DNA from: Phaeospirillum sp. | GTDB taxonomy: Bacteria > Pseudomonadota > Alphaproteobacteria > Rhodospirillales > Magnetospirillaceae | Reading direction: 5' to 3' | Assembly (NCBI GenBank): GCA_030651575.1 | Contig: JAUSFB010000068.1 | Location: 62,001-126,000 of the forward strand | DNA length: 64,000 nucleotides | In this document: positions 18,327 through 27,772 of the stretch, one piece after another | How positions within the stretch are numbered: position 1 is the stretch's first letter | Layout of the letters: every line of letters starts with the position of its first letter | Made by a program: the position numbers and the translations under genes | Notes under the pieces: model-generated | The model's database searches: none | Told to the model about the DNA's origin: nothing | The model's input: only the letters and a program-made list of their open reading frames with translations

Positions 18327-19574
18327 ATGGCGTTGCCGCTCGGTCTCGACATCGCGCTGCAACACCTGGTCCATCGCCGCCGCCAGACCCTGGTGTCGCT
18401 GCTGGGAGTGTCGTTGGGCGTTGCGTTTTTCATCGGCATATCGGCCATGATGCAGGGCTTCCAGCGCGACTTCGTCGCCCGCATCATCGATGTGCAGCCC
18501 CATGTCATCATCAAGGACGAGGTGCGCGACGCCCCCCGCCAGCCGGTGGAGCGTGCCTATCCCGGCGGCGCCGTCAGCCTGCGCGGAGTCAAACCGCGCG
18601 AGGAGATTCGCGGCATTCGCGGCGCCCGCAACATGCTGGCGACGCTGGAGGAGTTGCCGGGAGTCCATGTGGCCCCGGCGCTGTCGGGCAATCTGCTGCT
18701 GCGCTTCGGCGGCAAGGATCTGTCGGTCAACGTCACCGGCATCGATCCTCAGCGCGAGCGCAAGGTGACCCATATCGAGAAGGATCTGCTGTCGGGCTCG
18801 CTGGACGCGCTCTACACCACCTCCAACGCCATCATCATCGGCGACGGCGTCGCCAAAAAGGGCGGCATCCGCAAGGATGACCTGATTTCGGCGGTATCGC
18901 CGGTCGGTGTGGTGCTGAAGATGAAGGTGGTCGGAATCTTTAGCAGCGGTATTACCCTGATCGATAATTTCGACACCTACGTCCTGCTGAAGAAGGCCCA
19001 GGTGCTGCAAAATCGGACCAATGTGGTCAACCGCATCAATGTGCGGCTAGACGATGTAGAGCAGGCCGGGCCGCTGGCCGCCCGGATCGAACGGCAGTTC
19101 GGCTATCGCTCCGAGCCATGGCAGGAGCAGTCGCGCAACGTTCTCGGCATTTTTGTCATCCAGAACGCCATTATGTATTCCACGGTCAGCGCCATCCTGA
19201 TCGTTGCGTGTTTCGGTATCTTCAACGTCATTTCCACCGTGGTGTTCGAGAAGACCAAGGATATCGGCATCCTTAAATCCATGGGCTTTCGCGACAAGGA
19301 CGTCCGGCGGATCTTCGTGATGGAGGGCCTGATCGTCGGCGTGATCGGCACCCTGATCGGCTGGGGGATGGGCTGGGGCCTGATCGAGTTCATGGCCTCG
19401 CTGAATTTTCAAATGGAGGGCTTCGTCAAGACGCAAGGATTCATCCTCTATCGCACGCCCCGCCACTACATGATCAGCGCCGCCATGGCCATCGCCTCGG
19501 CCACCCTGGCGGCCTGGGTGCCGGCGCGGCGGGCGTCCATGCTCAACCCGGTCGATATCGTTCGGGGCAGCTGA
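18327..19574 (+). CDS. MacB/LolE-type ABC permease (FtsX family)
   Basis: This 415-residue protein has one N-terminal helix (about 20-42), a large periplasmic domain and three C-terminal helices in an FtsX domain. The end carries the P-A-R-R-A-S-M-L-N-P-V-D-I-V-R-G motif found in MacB/LolC-like permeases. Unlike MacB, the ATPase is a separate gene (19578). Such mechanotransmission systems export substrates from the periplasm side or extract lipoproteins. It lies between the adaptor and ATPase genes in one transcript. Confidence 0.87.
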   Translation: MALPLGLDIALQHLVHRRRQTLVSLLGVSLGVAFFIGISAMMQGFQRDFVARIIDVQPHVIIKDEVRDAPRQPVERAYPGGAVSLRGVKPREEIRGIRGARNMLATLEELPGVHVAPALSGNLLLRFGGKDLSVNVTGIDPQRERKVTHIEKDLLSGSLDALYTTSNAIIIGDGVAKKGGIRKDDLISAVSPVGVVLKMKVVGIFSSGITLIDNFDTYVLLKKAQVLQNRTNVVNRINVRLDDVEQAGPLAARIERQFGYRSEPWQEQSRNVLGIFVIQNAIMYSTVSAILIVACFGIFNVISTVVFEKTKDIGILKSMGFRDKDVRRIFVMEGLIVGVIGTLIGWGMGWGLIEFMASLNFQMEGFVKTQGFILYRTPRHYMISAAMAIASATLAAWVPARRASMLNPVDIVRGS

Positions 19575-19577
19575 GTC

Positions 19578-20249
19578 ATGGCGGCGATCGAAACCCGTTC
19601 CGTCACCCGTGAACTGGCCGGCGAAGTCCCGGTCACGCTGGTGCGCGACATCGACCTTGTCATCGGGGCGGGCGAGTTCGTGGCGATCACCGGCCCATCG
19701 GGGTCGGGCAAGTCGTCCCTGCTTTACCTGCTGGGGCTGTTGGACCAGCCCACCAGCGGCCGGGTGCTGATCCAGGATTCCGAGACCACCGGGCTGTCTG
19801 CCGACCAACTGGCGGCGATCCGGCTGGCTCGGATCGGCTTCGTCTTCCAGTTTCACTTTCTGCTGCCGGAATTCACCTGCATGGCCAATGTGGAGATTCC
19901 AATCCGCCGTCTGGGAGTCTTGACCACAGGTCAGGCCCGCGACCGGGCCGCCATGCTGCTGGACTCGCTGGAACTGGCCGATCACCGCCGCAAGCATCCG
20001 GATCAGTTGTCGGGCGGTCAGCGTCAGCGGGTCGCCATCGCCCGCGCCCTGGCCAACGACCCGCCGCTGATCCTGGCCGACGAGCCCACCGGCAATCTGG
20101 ACACCCGCACCGCCCATCTGGTGTTCGAGCTGTTCCGGACCCTGGCCCGTGACCAGGGCCGCAGCGTCGTGGTGGTGACCCACGACAACGATCTGGCCAA
20201 CATGGCCGACCGCCGCATTCATCTGGTGGATGGGCTGATCGTCGATTAG
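19578..20249 (+). CDS. MacB/LolD-type ABC ATPase
   Basis: This 223-residue ATPase has Walker A G-P-S-G-S-G-K-S at 39-46, the signature L-S-G-G-Q-R-Q-R-V and Walker B L-I-L-A-D-E-P. It belongs to the MacB/LolD branch that works with FtsX permeases. It follows the permease by a few bases. With the adaptor it completes a tripartite export pump. It converges with the MCP gene, and no terminator is evident in the 11-base gap. Confidence 0.9.
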   Translation: MAAIETRSVTRELAGEVPVTLVRDIDLVIGAGEFVAITGPSGSGKSSLLYLLGLLDQPTSGRVLIQDSETTGLSADQLAAIRLARIGFVFQFHFLLPEFTCMANVEIPIRRLGVLTTGQARDRAAMLLDSLELADHRRKHPDQLSGGQRQRVAIARALANDPPLILADEPTGNLDTRTAHLVFELFRTLARDQGRSVVVVTHDNDLANMADRRIHLVDGLIVD

Positions 20250-20260
20250 ACCATGGCGGT

Positions 20261-22336
20261 CTATCCGCGCACCGTGACCAGGAAGCTGCCGACCTCGTGG
20301 TCCAGGGTGGCGGCGGGGGCGGCCAGGTCCTCGGCCGCCCACATCACTCCGATGGCGGCGCCGCAATAACGCGCCGCCGATTGGGTGACCGAGACCACGC
20401 CCTCGCTCACCACCGTGGTTTCGGCGATGACGTCGCGGACGCAATCGGTGATCCGGCGGGTGACCTCGCTTTGGCGGGTCACCGCCGCCGACACTTGGCC
20501 GGCGATCTCGTCCATGCGGCGGATGGCGGTTCCGATGCCGTCGATGGCCGTGACCGTGTCGGCGGTGGCGCCCTGGATGGCGGCGACCTGCTCGGCGATT
20601 TCGCGGGTCGATTGGGCGGTCTGATGGGCCAGGGTCTTGACCTCGCCCGCCACCACGGCAAAGCCCCTGCCGGCTTCACCCGCCCGTTGGGCCTCGATGG
20701 CGGCGTTGAGCGCCAGCATATTGGTGCGACCCGCGATTTCGGTGATCAGCGCCACCACCCGCCCGATGCGGCCGGCGACATCCGACAGGCTTTGAATGCG
20801 CAAGGTGGTGCGCTCCAACTCCGTCACCGCTTCTCGTACGACGACCGTGGCGTGGCCGGCGCAATCGGTGATGTCGTCCACCGAGACGCCGAGTTCGGCG
20901 GCGGCCTCGGCCACGGTGGCGACGGTCTCGCGGCACTGGCGGGCGGCCTGGGCCACCGCCAGCGAACTGCTTTTGCCGGCATCGGTGCGGGCCGCCATGC
21001 GCTCGGCGGTGTCGCGGATGCCGAGGGAATGGTCGGCGACCAGGGTGGCGGCTTGCTTTACCGCATGTTCGAAGCTGTCGGCCAGGGACAACATATGGGT
21101 TCGGCTGACGGCTTCGGCCTCGGCGCGGATGGAGTGCTGCTCGGCCTGCAACCGCACCATGGCGATGGCGTTTTCCTTGAACACGCCCACGGCGCGGGCC
21201 ATGTCGCCGATTTCGTCCTTGCGGCGGATTCCGGGTATGCCCACGGCATGGTCGCCTCCGGCCAGCCGCTCCATGGCGCCTTGAATCCGGCGAATGGGTT
21301 GGCTGACGCTGCGGGCCAGCACCAGGCAGGCAAGCAGGAACGAGCCGGCCGCCAGCAGGCCGACCAGGGTGACGACGCGGCTGGTGGCGCGCCGCTCGGC
21401 CTCCTGGGCGGCGATGGCGTCGAACATGCCTTGACGGGCATAGCCAAGGATCTGCTGCATGGCGGGTTGTAGGGCCTGGAGGCCGCTTCGCAGTCGGATG
21501 ACCTCGGTCTTCAGCGCCAGGGCGCCGTCGCCAAAGGCCTGCATATCGGCGGCGTAGACGCCAAGCAAGGTGCGGAAGTCGTCACGGGCCGAGTTGGGCA
21601 GGGCGGAGGAGTCCAGGGCCAGATCGAACTGATTGGCGGCGGCCCGGTGCTTGCCCAGCGCGTCCACCAGGCCGTAGAGCATGAAGTCGCGCTCGGCAAG
21701 GCGCATCCGGGTCATGGCGAAGGGCAGGGAGCCGGCGTTGGGCCACATGGCCAACTCGGCCTCGATGGCCTTGGTCGAGGCGTTAAGGCGGGCACGCAGG
21801 CCCTGGCCCTCGGCGAGCCCCAGGCGCTCGGACTCCGCCGCCACCTTGTCGAAGCCCGCGGCGATGGCGTCGGTTCCGGTCCGGGCCTCGGCCACCGCCT
21901 GCGTCATCGGGCCGCCCGCCGATAATTGCGACACCAAGGTCAGGCGCTGGCCCATTTCCTCCAGCTCGCGGCGGAAGTCCCCGGCGGCGGCGGGGTTTCG
22001 TTCGCGCACATAGAGTTCCTGGAGGTTTTGCAGGACCGCCCCACCGGCCCGGATATCGGCCGCCAGGTCGTTGAGCTGGCGGTACGTGTCCTGGGCCTGC
22101 AACATGGATTCGATGCGATGCTCCGCCACTTGAGTGACCGTTCCGAAGGTCACCGCCATCAGCAGCGCCATGGCGACCAGCAGGGAAAAACGGGTCCGGA
22201 TCGGCAAATCGCTCAACAGGGCGATGTCGCCGCCGCGCCAGCCCTCCATCAGTCGCGAGACGACCGCGCCGGCAGAGCGCCGCGCTGTCGGCAACGATGT
22301 CGCGACATCCTCGACGGTAACCGCATCTCGATTCAT
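20261..22336 (-). CDS. Methyl-accepting chemotaxis protein
   Basis: This 691-residue receptor has a first membrane helix near residues 45-68 and a long helical periplasmic sensor of about 265 residues. A second helix near 320-342 is followed by a HAMP domain and the cytoplasmic signalling domain. The signalling hairpin is clear in the [16 protein letters not shown] block. The ATG at 22336 has AAGGGG eight bases upstream. A helical-bundle sensor without PAS or Cache folds suggests small-ligand or redox sensing. The upstream STAS gene on the same strand may be functionally linked. Confidence 0.9.
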   Translation of the reverse strand: MNRDAVTVEDVATSLPTARRSAGAVVSRLMEGWRGGDIALLSDLPIRTRFSLLVAMALLMAVTFGTVTQVAEHRIESMLQAQDTYRQLNDLAADIRAGGAVLQNLQELYVRERNPAAAGDFRRELEEMGQRLTLVSQLSAGGPMTQAVAEARTGTDAIAAGFDKVAAESERLGLAEGQGLRARLNASTKAIEAELAMWPNAGSLPFAMTRMRLAERDFMLYGLVDALGKHRAAANQFDLALDSSALPNSARDDFRTLLGVYAADMQAFGDGALALKTEVIRLRSGLQALQPAMQQILGYARQGMFDAIAAQEAERRATSRVVTLVGLLAAGSFLLACLVLARSVSQPIRRIQGAMERLAGGDHAVGIPGIRRKDEIGDMARAVGVFKENAIAMVRLQAEQHSIRAEAEAVSRTHMLSLADSFEHAVKQAATLVADHSLGIRDTAERMAARTDAGKSSSLAVAQAARQCRETVATVAEAAAELGVSVDDITDCAGHATVVVREAVTELERTTLRIQSLSDVAGRIGRVVALITEIAGRTNMLALNAAIEAQRAGEAGRGFAVVAGEVKTLAHQTAQSTREIAEQVAAIQGATADTVTAIDGIGTAIRRMDEIAGQVSAAVTRQSEVTRRITDCVRDVIAETTVVSEGVVSVTQSAARYCGAAIGVMWAAEDLAAPAATLDHEVGSFLVTVRG

Positions 22337-22427
22337 GTTCGTACCCCTTGTGACCGCGAGACCCGATGGCAAGTCGTACTGTAGGGAGGAAGGGAGACTC
22401 TTCCGTGTCGGTTGGATGACCGTTTGG

Positions 22428-22727
22428 TTACGCCTTGAACAGGTCGCGCATGCGGGCAAGGTCCAGCATACGGTCGACCTGACCGATGGCGGCGTCCAGG
22501 GTCACCACCCCATCGCGTTGGCGCAGGGTGTCGCGGGCGTAGAGCAACATGCCGAGGCCGGCGGAATCGATGAAGTCGACGCCGCCCAGGTCGAACACCA
22601 CCTTGGTCGCCGCGCTGTCGGCGATCCGGCCGAGCACAAGGCGGAACTGGCTGTTTTCGTTGAAGGTCAGGCGTCCGTGCAGCATGACCCGCAGGTCGGC
22701 TCCGGTGGATTGGGTCTGGAAGTCCAT
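22428..22727 (-). CDS. STAS-domain protein (anti-sigma factor antagonist-like)
   Basis: This 99-residue single STAS domain has the conserved phospho-acceptor loop D-S-A-G-L-G-M-L with Ser55. Such proteins switch partner kinases or regulators by phosphorylation of that serine. GAGGA lies just before the ATG. It is followed by the MCP gene after 91 bases on the same strand, which suggests a shared signalling pathway. The partner kinase was not seen in this window. Confidence 0.87.
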   Translation of the reverse strand: MDFQTQSTGADLRVMLHGRLTFNENSQFRLVLGRIADSAATKVVFDLGGVDFIDSAGLGMLLYARDTLRQRDGVVTLDAAIGQVDRMLDLARMRDLFKA

Positions 22728-22880
22728 GGCTGATCCTCAATGTTCTTGGGCAACCAGGGAGGTACCAGAACGCCATGGGGCCGGCCAGTGACAGGTTCGT
22801 GTCATATATTTTGACGATTGCGCCGGAATGTCCGACCGAGCATCATCCGGCCCCAACCACGGCTATCTTCCAGGGGAATC

Positions 22881-23675
22881 ATGCAGTTATTTCTTGAAGC
22901 CTTGCTCCTTGGCGTCGTCGAGGGGCTGACCGAGTTCCTGCCGGTGTCCAGCACCGCCCATCTGATGCTGGTCGGCGACATGCTGGGATTCGATGGTCCA
23001 CCCGGCAAGACCTTCGAGATCGTCATTCAACTGGGCGCGATTCTCGCCGTCTGCGTGGTCTATTGGCACAAGCTGTGGGCGGTCTCGACCAGCCTGACCG
23101 ATTCGCGCTCGTTCGCCTTCGTTCGCAATATCCTGATCGCCTTCCTGCCATCGGCGGTGATCGGCGCGGTCGCCTACAAATACATCAAGCAGATGCTGGA
23201 CTCGCCGCTGGTGGCGGCCGTCGCCCTGGTGGTTGGCGGTTTTGCCATCCTGGCTACGGAAAGGATGGTCAAGCGCGCCCGTGTCCACGAGGTCGAGGAT
23301 CTGTCCCCCGCCATGTCGCTCGCCATTGGATTTTGTCAGGTTCTGGCCATGGTCCCCGGTGTGTCGCGGGCCGGCGCCACCATCATCGGCTCCATGCTGC
23401 TGGGGGTCGAGCGGCGGACCGCCGCAGAGTTCTCGTTCTTTCTCGCCATCCCGACCATGACCGGCGCTACGGTCTATTCGCTGTACAAGAACTGGGCGAC
23501 CCTGTCATTCGACGGCTCGGCCCTGATCGCCGTGGGCTTCGTCGCCGCCTTCCTTTCGGCGCTGGTGGTGGTGAAGACCTTCATCGCCTTCATCAGCCGG
23601 CACGGCTTTGCGCCGTTCGCCTATTACCGCATCGTCTTCGGCGGCGTGATGCTGGTTTTGATTCTGACCCGCTGA
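22881..23675 (+). CDS. uppP: UppP, undecaprenyl-diphosphatase
   Basis: This 264-residue membrane protein has the two UppP/BacA signature motifs. E-G-L-T-E-F-L-P-V-S-S-T-A-H lies at residues 14-27 and P-G-V-S-R-A-G at 159-165. It recycles undecaprenyl pyrophosphate to the lipid carrier used for peptidoglycan and other polymers. The ATG at 22881 follows AGGGG. A longer start exists upstream but would add a non-conserved leader. It converges with actP across a shared hairpin. Confidence 0.95.
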   Translation: MQLFLEALLLGVVEGLTEFLPVSSTAHLMLVGDMLGFDGPPGKTFEIVIQLGAILAVCVVYWHKLWAVSTSLTDSRSFAFVRNILIAFLPSAVIGAVAYKYIKQMLDSPLVAAVALVVGGFAILATERMVKRARVHEVEDLSPAMSLAIGFCQVLAMVPGVSRAGATIIGSMLLGVERRTAAEFSFFLAIPTMTGATVYSLYKNWATLSFDGSALIAVGFVAAFLSALVVVKTFIAFISRHGFAPFAYYRIVFGGVMLVLILTR

Positions 23676-23704
23676 GGGTTGGTGGGCTGTCGGACAAAAT
23701 GAAA

Positions 23705-23728
23705 GGGCCGCCGGTTTCCCGGCGGCCC
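23705..23728 (-). terminator. Rho-independent terminator of actP
   Basis: GGGCCGCCGG (23705-23714) pairs perfectly with CCGGCGGCCC (23719-23728) across a four-base loop. On the minus strand it is followed by TTTCATTTTG, giving a U-rich tail. It ends the yjcH-actP transcript. The stem could also help stop uppP transcripts from the other side. Confidence 0.8.
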
Positions 23729-23759
23729 CAGTCGATACCCTGATTTTTAACGTAAGACC

Positions 23760-25445
23760 TCAGTGCCCGGAGGCGCCTTCGGCACCCAGACCGGTCTCGG
23801 ACCGGATCGCCTGGGCTTCGTAAGCGGCACGTTCCTGCGCGGCACGCGGGCTGTTGTCGAGAACCGAGAACAGCCACGAGAAGAAGAACGCGGCCGGCAC
23901 GGAGAAGATCGCCGGGTAGGCGAAGGGGAAGATCTCGGCCGGGAAGCCGAAGCTCTGCACCCAGACCGCCTTGCTCAGAACCACCATGATGACCGACATC
24001 AGCAGGCCGATGGTGCCGCCGAGGACGGCGCCACGGGTGGTCAGACCACCCCAGAACATGGACAGAACCAGCACGGGGAAGTTGGCCGAAGCCGCCACCG
24101 AGAAGGTGAGCGCCACGATGAACGCCACATTCTGCTTTTCGAAGAGCAGGCCCAGCAGCACGGCAACGACGCCGAGGCAGATGGACGAGATCTTGGAAAC
24201 GGTGATTTCCTTACCTTCAGTCGCCTGACCATGCATGATCACGCTGGCGTACAGGTCATGCGAGATGGCCGACGCGCCGGCCAGGGTCAGACCCGACACC
24301 ACCGCCAGGATGGTGGCGAAAGCCACGGCCGAGATGAAGCCGAGGAACATGTCGCCGCCGATGGCGTGGGCCAGCCACACCGCGGCCATGTTGTTGCCGC
24401 CCTTGAGGTTCAGACCACCCTTGACCGCATCGAGATAGGCCGGATTGGTGGCCACCAGGGTGATGGCGCCAAAGCCGATGATGAAGGTCAGGATGTAGAA
24501 GTAGCCGATGAAACCGGTGGCGTAGAAGACCGACTTGCGGGCTTCCTTGGCATCGGGAACGGTGAAGAAGCGCATCAGGATATGCGGCAGACCGGCGGTG
24601 CCGAACATCAGGGCCATGCCGAGAGAGATGGCGTCGACCGGATTGCTGACCAGCGCGCCCGGAGCCATGATGGCGCCGTGCTTGGGGTGAACTTCGATGG
24701 CCTTGACGAACAGCGCCTCGAACGAGAAGCCGAACCTGCTCATCACGCCGAAGGCGATGAAGGTCGCGCCGCCCAACAGCAGACACGCCTTGATGATCTG
24801 CACCCAGGTGGTGGCGACCATGCCGCCGAAGGTGACGTAGATCATCATCAGCGCACCGACGATCATGACCGCGTAGATGTAGTCCATGCCGAACAGCAGC
24901 TTGATCAGCTGACCCGCGCCGACCATCTGACCGATCAGATAGAAAATCACCACGACCAGCGAACCGGTGGCGGCGAAGGTGCGGACCGGCATGCGGCCCA
25001 GACGATAGCTGGCAACGTCGGCGAAGGTGTACTTGCCCAGGTTGCGCAGACGCTCGGCGATCAGGAACAAAATGATCGGCCAGCCGACCAGCCAACCCAC
25101 CGAGAAGATCAGGCCGTCATAGCCCGAGCCGTAGACCAGGGCGGAAATGCCCAGGAACGACGCCGCCGACATGTAGTCGCCGGCGATGGCCAGACCGTTC
25201 TGGAAGCCAGTGATGCCGCCGCCGGCGGCATAGAAGTCGGCCGCCGTTTTGGTGCGCTTGGCCGCCCAATAGGTGATGCCCAGCGTCATGCCGACGAAAA
25301 TGATGAACATGACGATGGCGTGCCAGTTGGTTTCCTGCTTGGCGGCGTTACCGAGATCGGCACCGGCCGCCAGGGCGGCGGTGCTCATGAGGGCCATGCC
25401 GCCGGTGGCGAGCATGGACGAGACTGCGGTCTTGAACGTCTTCAT
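23760..25445 (-). CDS. actP: ActP, cation/acetate symporter
   Basis: This 561-residue protein has a signal-like N-terminus and about 13 membrane helices, in the solute:sodium symporter family. The blocks [22 protein letters not shown] and [14 protein letters not shown] are characteristic of ActP. It takes up acetate and other short carboxylates. The ATG at 25445 overlaps the stop of the DUF485 gene, the usual yjcH-actP arrangement. Confidence 0.93.
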   Translation of the reverse strand: MKTFKTAVSSMLATGGMALMSTAALAAGADLGNAAKQETNWHAIVMFIIFVGMTLGITYWAAKRTKTAADFYAAGGGITGFQNGLAIAGDYMSAASFLGISALVYGSGYDGLIFSVGWLVGWPIILFLIAERLRNLGKYTFADVASYRLGRMPVRTFAATGSLVVVIFYLIGQMVGAGQLIKLLFGMDYIYAVMIVGALMMIYVTFGGMVATTWVQIIKACLLLGGATFIAFGVMSRFGFSFEALFVKAIEVHPKHGAIMAPGALVSNPVDAISLGMALMFGTAGLPHILMRFFTVPDAKEARKSVFYATGFIGYFYILTFIIGFGAITLVATNPAYLDAVKGGLNLKGGNNMAAVWLAHAIGGDMFLGFISAVAFATILAVVSGLTLAGASAISHDLYASVIMHGQATEGKEITVSKISSICLGVVAVLLGLLFEKQNVAFIVALTFSVAASANFPVLVLSMFWGGLTTRGAVLGGTIGLLMSVIMVVLSKAVWVQSFGFPAEIFPFAYPAIFSVPAAFFFSWLFSVLDNSPRAAQERAAYEAQAIRSETGLGAEGASGH

Positions 25446-25777
25446 CAGCGGGATTCCTCGATGATCTGGCGATTCATATCGTCGAACTCGCCATTGGCGC
25501 GATAGACGTAGATGCCGGTGAGGATGATGGCGCTGAGAATCACGGCCACGCCGATCGGGAAACCGATCGTGGTGACGGAGCCGGCGAACAGCGGGGTGCC
25601 CAGCCATGCCTTGTTGAAGGCGATGATGGAGATGAAGCCGAAATAGACGACCAGGACGATGATCGACAGTGTCCAGGCGAACACAGTCCGCTTGCGGACC
25701 AGTTCGGTGAACATCGGATTGTTCCGGATGTGATCCACGCTCGCGAGGTGCTGAGCTGATTGTTCAGGTGATTTCAC
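25445..25777 (-). CDS. yjcH: YjcH-type DUF485 membrane protein
   Basis: This 110-residue protein has two membrane helices, as in DUF485/YjcH, the usual companion of ActP. The start is set at a GTG (25777) because GGAGGG lies six bases upstream. A longer GTG start at 25798 would place that ribosome site inside the coding region. It is translationally coupled to actP by a one-base overlap. Its precise role in acetate transport is not established. Confidence 0.85.
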   Translation of the reverse strand: MKSPEQSAQHLASVDHIRNNPMFTELVRKRTVFAWTLSIIVLVVYFGFISIIAFNKAWLGTPLFAGSVTTIGFPIGVAVILSAIILTGIYVYRANGEFDDMNRQIIEESR

Positions 25778-26277
25778 TTTGACCCTCCACTTTGTCACCG
25801 CCGCACACCCCCGTAAGGGGGCGGCGAATGATGTTTTCCATTTCCGGTCTTGGCGCCGGTTTAAATAATGCGGAGCGTGCGAACGTGTCTGAGCACCTAT
25901 GCGTACCCGTCATACGCCCACAGCTTGCCTGAGGCTATGTACCTCATTAACATCCGCGATCTTTGCCGTCAACTCCGTCCGAATGCACCCCATTTATTGA
26001 GTAGGTTATTCTAATGAGATTCCAGGTATTCACCATAGGGGGGGTGCCGATTTACTAAAGACTAGCGTCGAGATTGTCATAGTTTCTGCTTAGTTCATCG
26101 AAAGTGACACTTGGCCTTCTCGCTTGCTCCATTCGTCGCCAAGCGGAATGCATCCAGTAAACACCCTATGGTGTTCTCGCATAGCATTTCGGATAATACG
26201 ATCCCGTACTCGGAAACATTCTTCGTGTGGCAGAAATCCGTTGAAAAATCCCAGTTGGGCACTATCGTGATCGCGCC
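25778..26277. other. 500-base AT-richer gap between the divergent yjcH and CBS/DUF294 genes
   Basis: This gap must hold the promoters of both genes. It contains a CCCCC-GTAA-GGGGG hairpin at 25808-25821 just before yjcH and a GCGTA/TACGC inverted repeat at 25901-25917. Base composition is distinctly lower in GC than the genes around it. A 68-codon open frame on the minus strand (26090-26296) looks spurious and overlaps the DUF294 start. No promoter can be called with confidence. Confidence 0.55.
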
Positions 26278-27717
26278 ATGAATGACATTGCCGCACTTGC
26301 TAAGATTGACAGCTTTCCTTATCGCCATCGCCTGCGTGAGGTGATGAGCACTCCTGTTCTCACCGCGTCGGACACGCTTACGCTTGCCGAGGCCGTTCGC
26401 AAGATGTACGAGGCCCGCGTTTCTTCCATCGTCGGTATCGACGATCTGGGGCGGGCCGCCGGTATCTTCACCGAACGCGATCTGTTGCGCGTCCTGTCCA
26501 ATGACGGGCCGTCCGGGCTTGAGGTCACCCTGGCCGAGACCATGACCAAGCCGGTGGCGACCGTGCCGGCCGATGCCTTTGTGTATGTGGCCCTGGCTCG
26601 GATGACCCGCATGGGGTTGCGGCATCTGGTGGTGGTCGATGACGACAAGCGGCCGCTGGGCATGATCACCGGCCGGGCGCTGCTGAAGGTTCGCGCCACC
26701 GAAGCTTTGGTGCTGGGCGATTCGGTCGAAAGCGCGCGGGACGGCCAGGACATGCGCGCCATCATCGACAAGCTGCCCAAACTGGCGCGTGGCCTGCTGG
26801 ACGAGGGGGTCACCGCCCGCAACATCGCCGCCGTCATTTCGCTGGTGCTGCGCGACATGACGGCCAGGGCCGCCGAACTGGCGGAATTGTCCCTGCTGGA
26901 CGACGGCTGGGGGGCTGCCCCGGCCCGCTATTCCGTGCTGATTCTTGGTTCGGGCGGCCGTGGCGAAAGCCTGCTGGCCTTCGACCAGGACAACGCCATC
27001 GTCCATGACGGCAAGTCCAGCGACGACGCCTGGTTCGCCGAACTGGGCAAGCGCCTCAACGACATCCTGCACGCCGCCGGCATCCCGTTCTGCGATGGCG
27101 GCGTCATGGCGCGCGAGCCAAAATGGCGCAAGAGCCTGGAGGAGTGGCGCGACGAGGTGCATCGCTGGGTCTATACGGTCGAGAATCAGACCGTGATGTA
27201 TTGCGACATCTTCTTTGACTTCCAGCCGGTATGGGGCGACCGCGCCCTGGCCGAGGAACTGCGGAGCATGGCCATGGAAAAGGCGGCGCAATCCGCCTTC
27301 TTCCTGCGTTACCTGGCTCAGAACGTCGCCGGCATGGATGGTTCCCTGGGCCTGTTCGGCAACTTCGTCACCAAGCAGGGACGCCTTAACGCCAAGAAGT
27401 TCGGCCTGTTGCCGCTGGTGAGCGCGGCGCGCATGCGCGCCATTCGCAGCCATATCCCGGCCACCAGCACCGACGAGCGCTTTGCCGCCCTAAAGGAAGC
27501 CGGCGTGCTGCACGAGGACGATCTGCGTGATTTCATCGATGTGCGCGAAGTGGTGCTGAAGGTCATGCTGGAGCAACAGCTGGCCGATCTCGCCATGGAT
27601 ATCGCACCGTCCGCCCGCATCGATCCCAAGCGGTTCGACAAGCGGACCCGCTCTCGCTTGCGCTGGGCCTTCAAGCGCCTGAAGACGCTGAAACTCGTCT
27701 GCGGCGTCGGCGGTTAA
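26278..27717 (+). CDS. CBS-domain plus DUF294 nucleotidyltransferase-like protein
   Basis: This 479-residue cytoplasmic protein has two CBS domains (about 20-75 and 85-142). A DUF294 nucleotidyltransferase-like domain follows with G-S-G-G-R-G-E at 224-230 and D-Q-D-N-A at 236-240. A DUF294 C-terminal domain fills about 335-470. The motif resembles GlnD/GlnE-type nucleotidyltransferases that modify signalling proteins. CBS domains usually sense adenine nucleotides. It is divergent from yjcH-actP, a link seen in many Proteobacteria, so it may gate acetate metabolism. No cyclic-nucleotide domain is seen. Confidence 0.85.
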   Translation: MNDIAALAKIDSFPYRHRLREVMSTPVLTASDTLTLAEAVRKMYEARVSSIVGIDDLGRAAGIFTERDLLRVLSNDGPSGLEVTLAETMTKPVATVPADAFVYVALARMTRMGLRHLVVVDDDKRPLGMITGRALLKVRATEALVLGDSVESARDGQDMRAIIDKLPKLARGLLDEGVTARNIAAVISLVLRDMTARAAELAELSLLDDGWGAAPARYSVLILGSGGRGESLLAFDQDNAIVHDGKSSDDAWFAELGKRLNDILHAAGIPFCDGGVMAREPKWRKSLEEWRDEVHRWVYTVENQTVMYCDIFFDFQPVWGDRALAEELRSMAMEKAAQSAFFLRYLAQNVAGMDGSLGLFGNFVTKQGRLNAKKFGLLPLVSAARMRAIRSHIPATSTDERFAALKEAGVLHEDDLRDFIDVREVVLKVMLEQQLADLAMDIAPSARIDPKRFDKRTRSRLRWAFKRLKTLKLVCGVGG

Positions 27718-27728
27718 GTCGTGAGCCC

Positions 27729-27761
27729 CCCGGTTTCCGGGCGGGATTCTCTGACGCCCGG
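27729..27761. terminator. Nested hairpins between convergent DUF294 and GGDEF genes
   Basis: CCCGG-TTT-CCGGG (27729-27741) and CCGGGCG/CGCCCGG (27737-27743, 27755-27761) overlap and are mutually exclusive. They sit between two converging genes. No U-tract follows either, so a termination role is only probable. Confidence 0.4.
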
Positions 27762-27772
27762 ATGAGCAGGCC

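Noticed and set aside
23763-25505. Plus-strand open frame of 580 codons opposite actP
   Set aside because: It is a charge-rich shadow of a strongly conserved symporter gene with no domain.
26090-26296. 68-codon minus-strand frame in the yjcH-DUF294 gap
   Set aside because: It has no ribosome site or family, and overlaps the start of the DUF294 gene.
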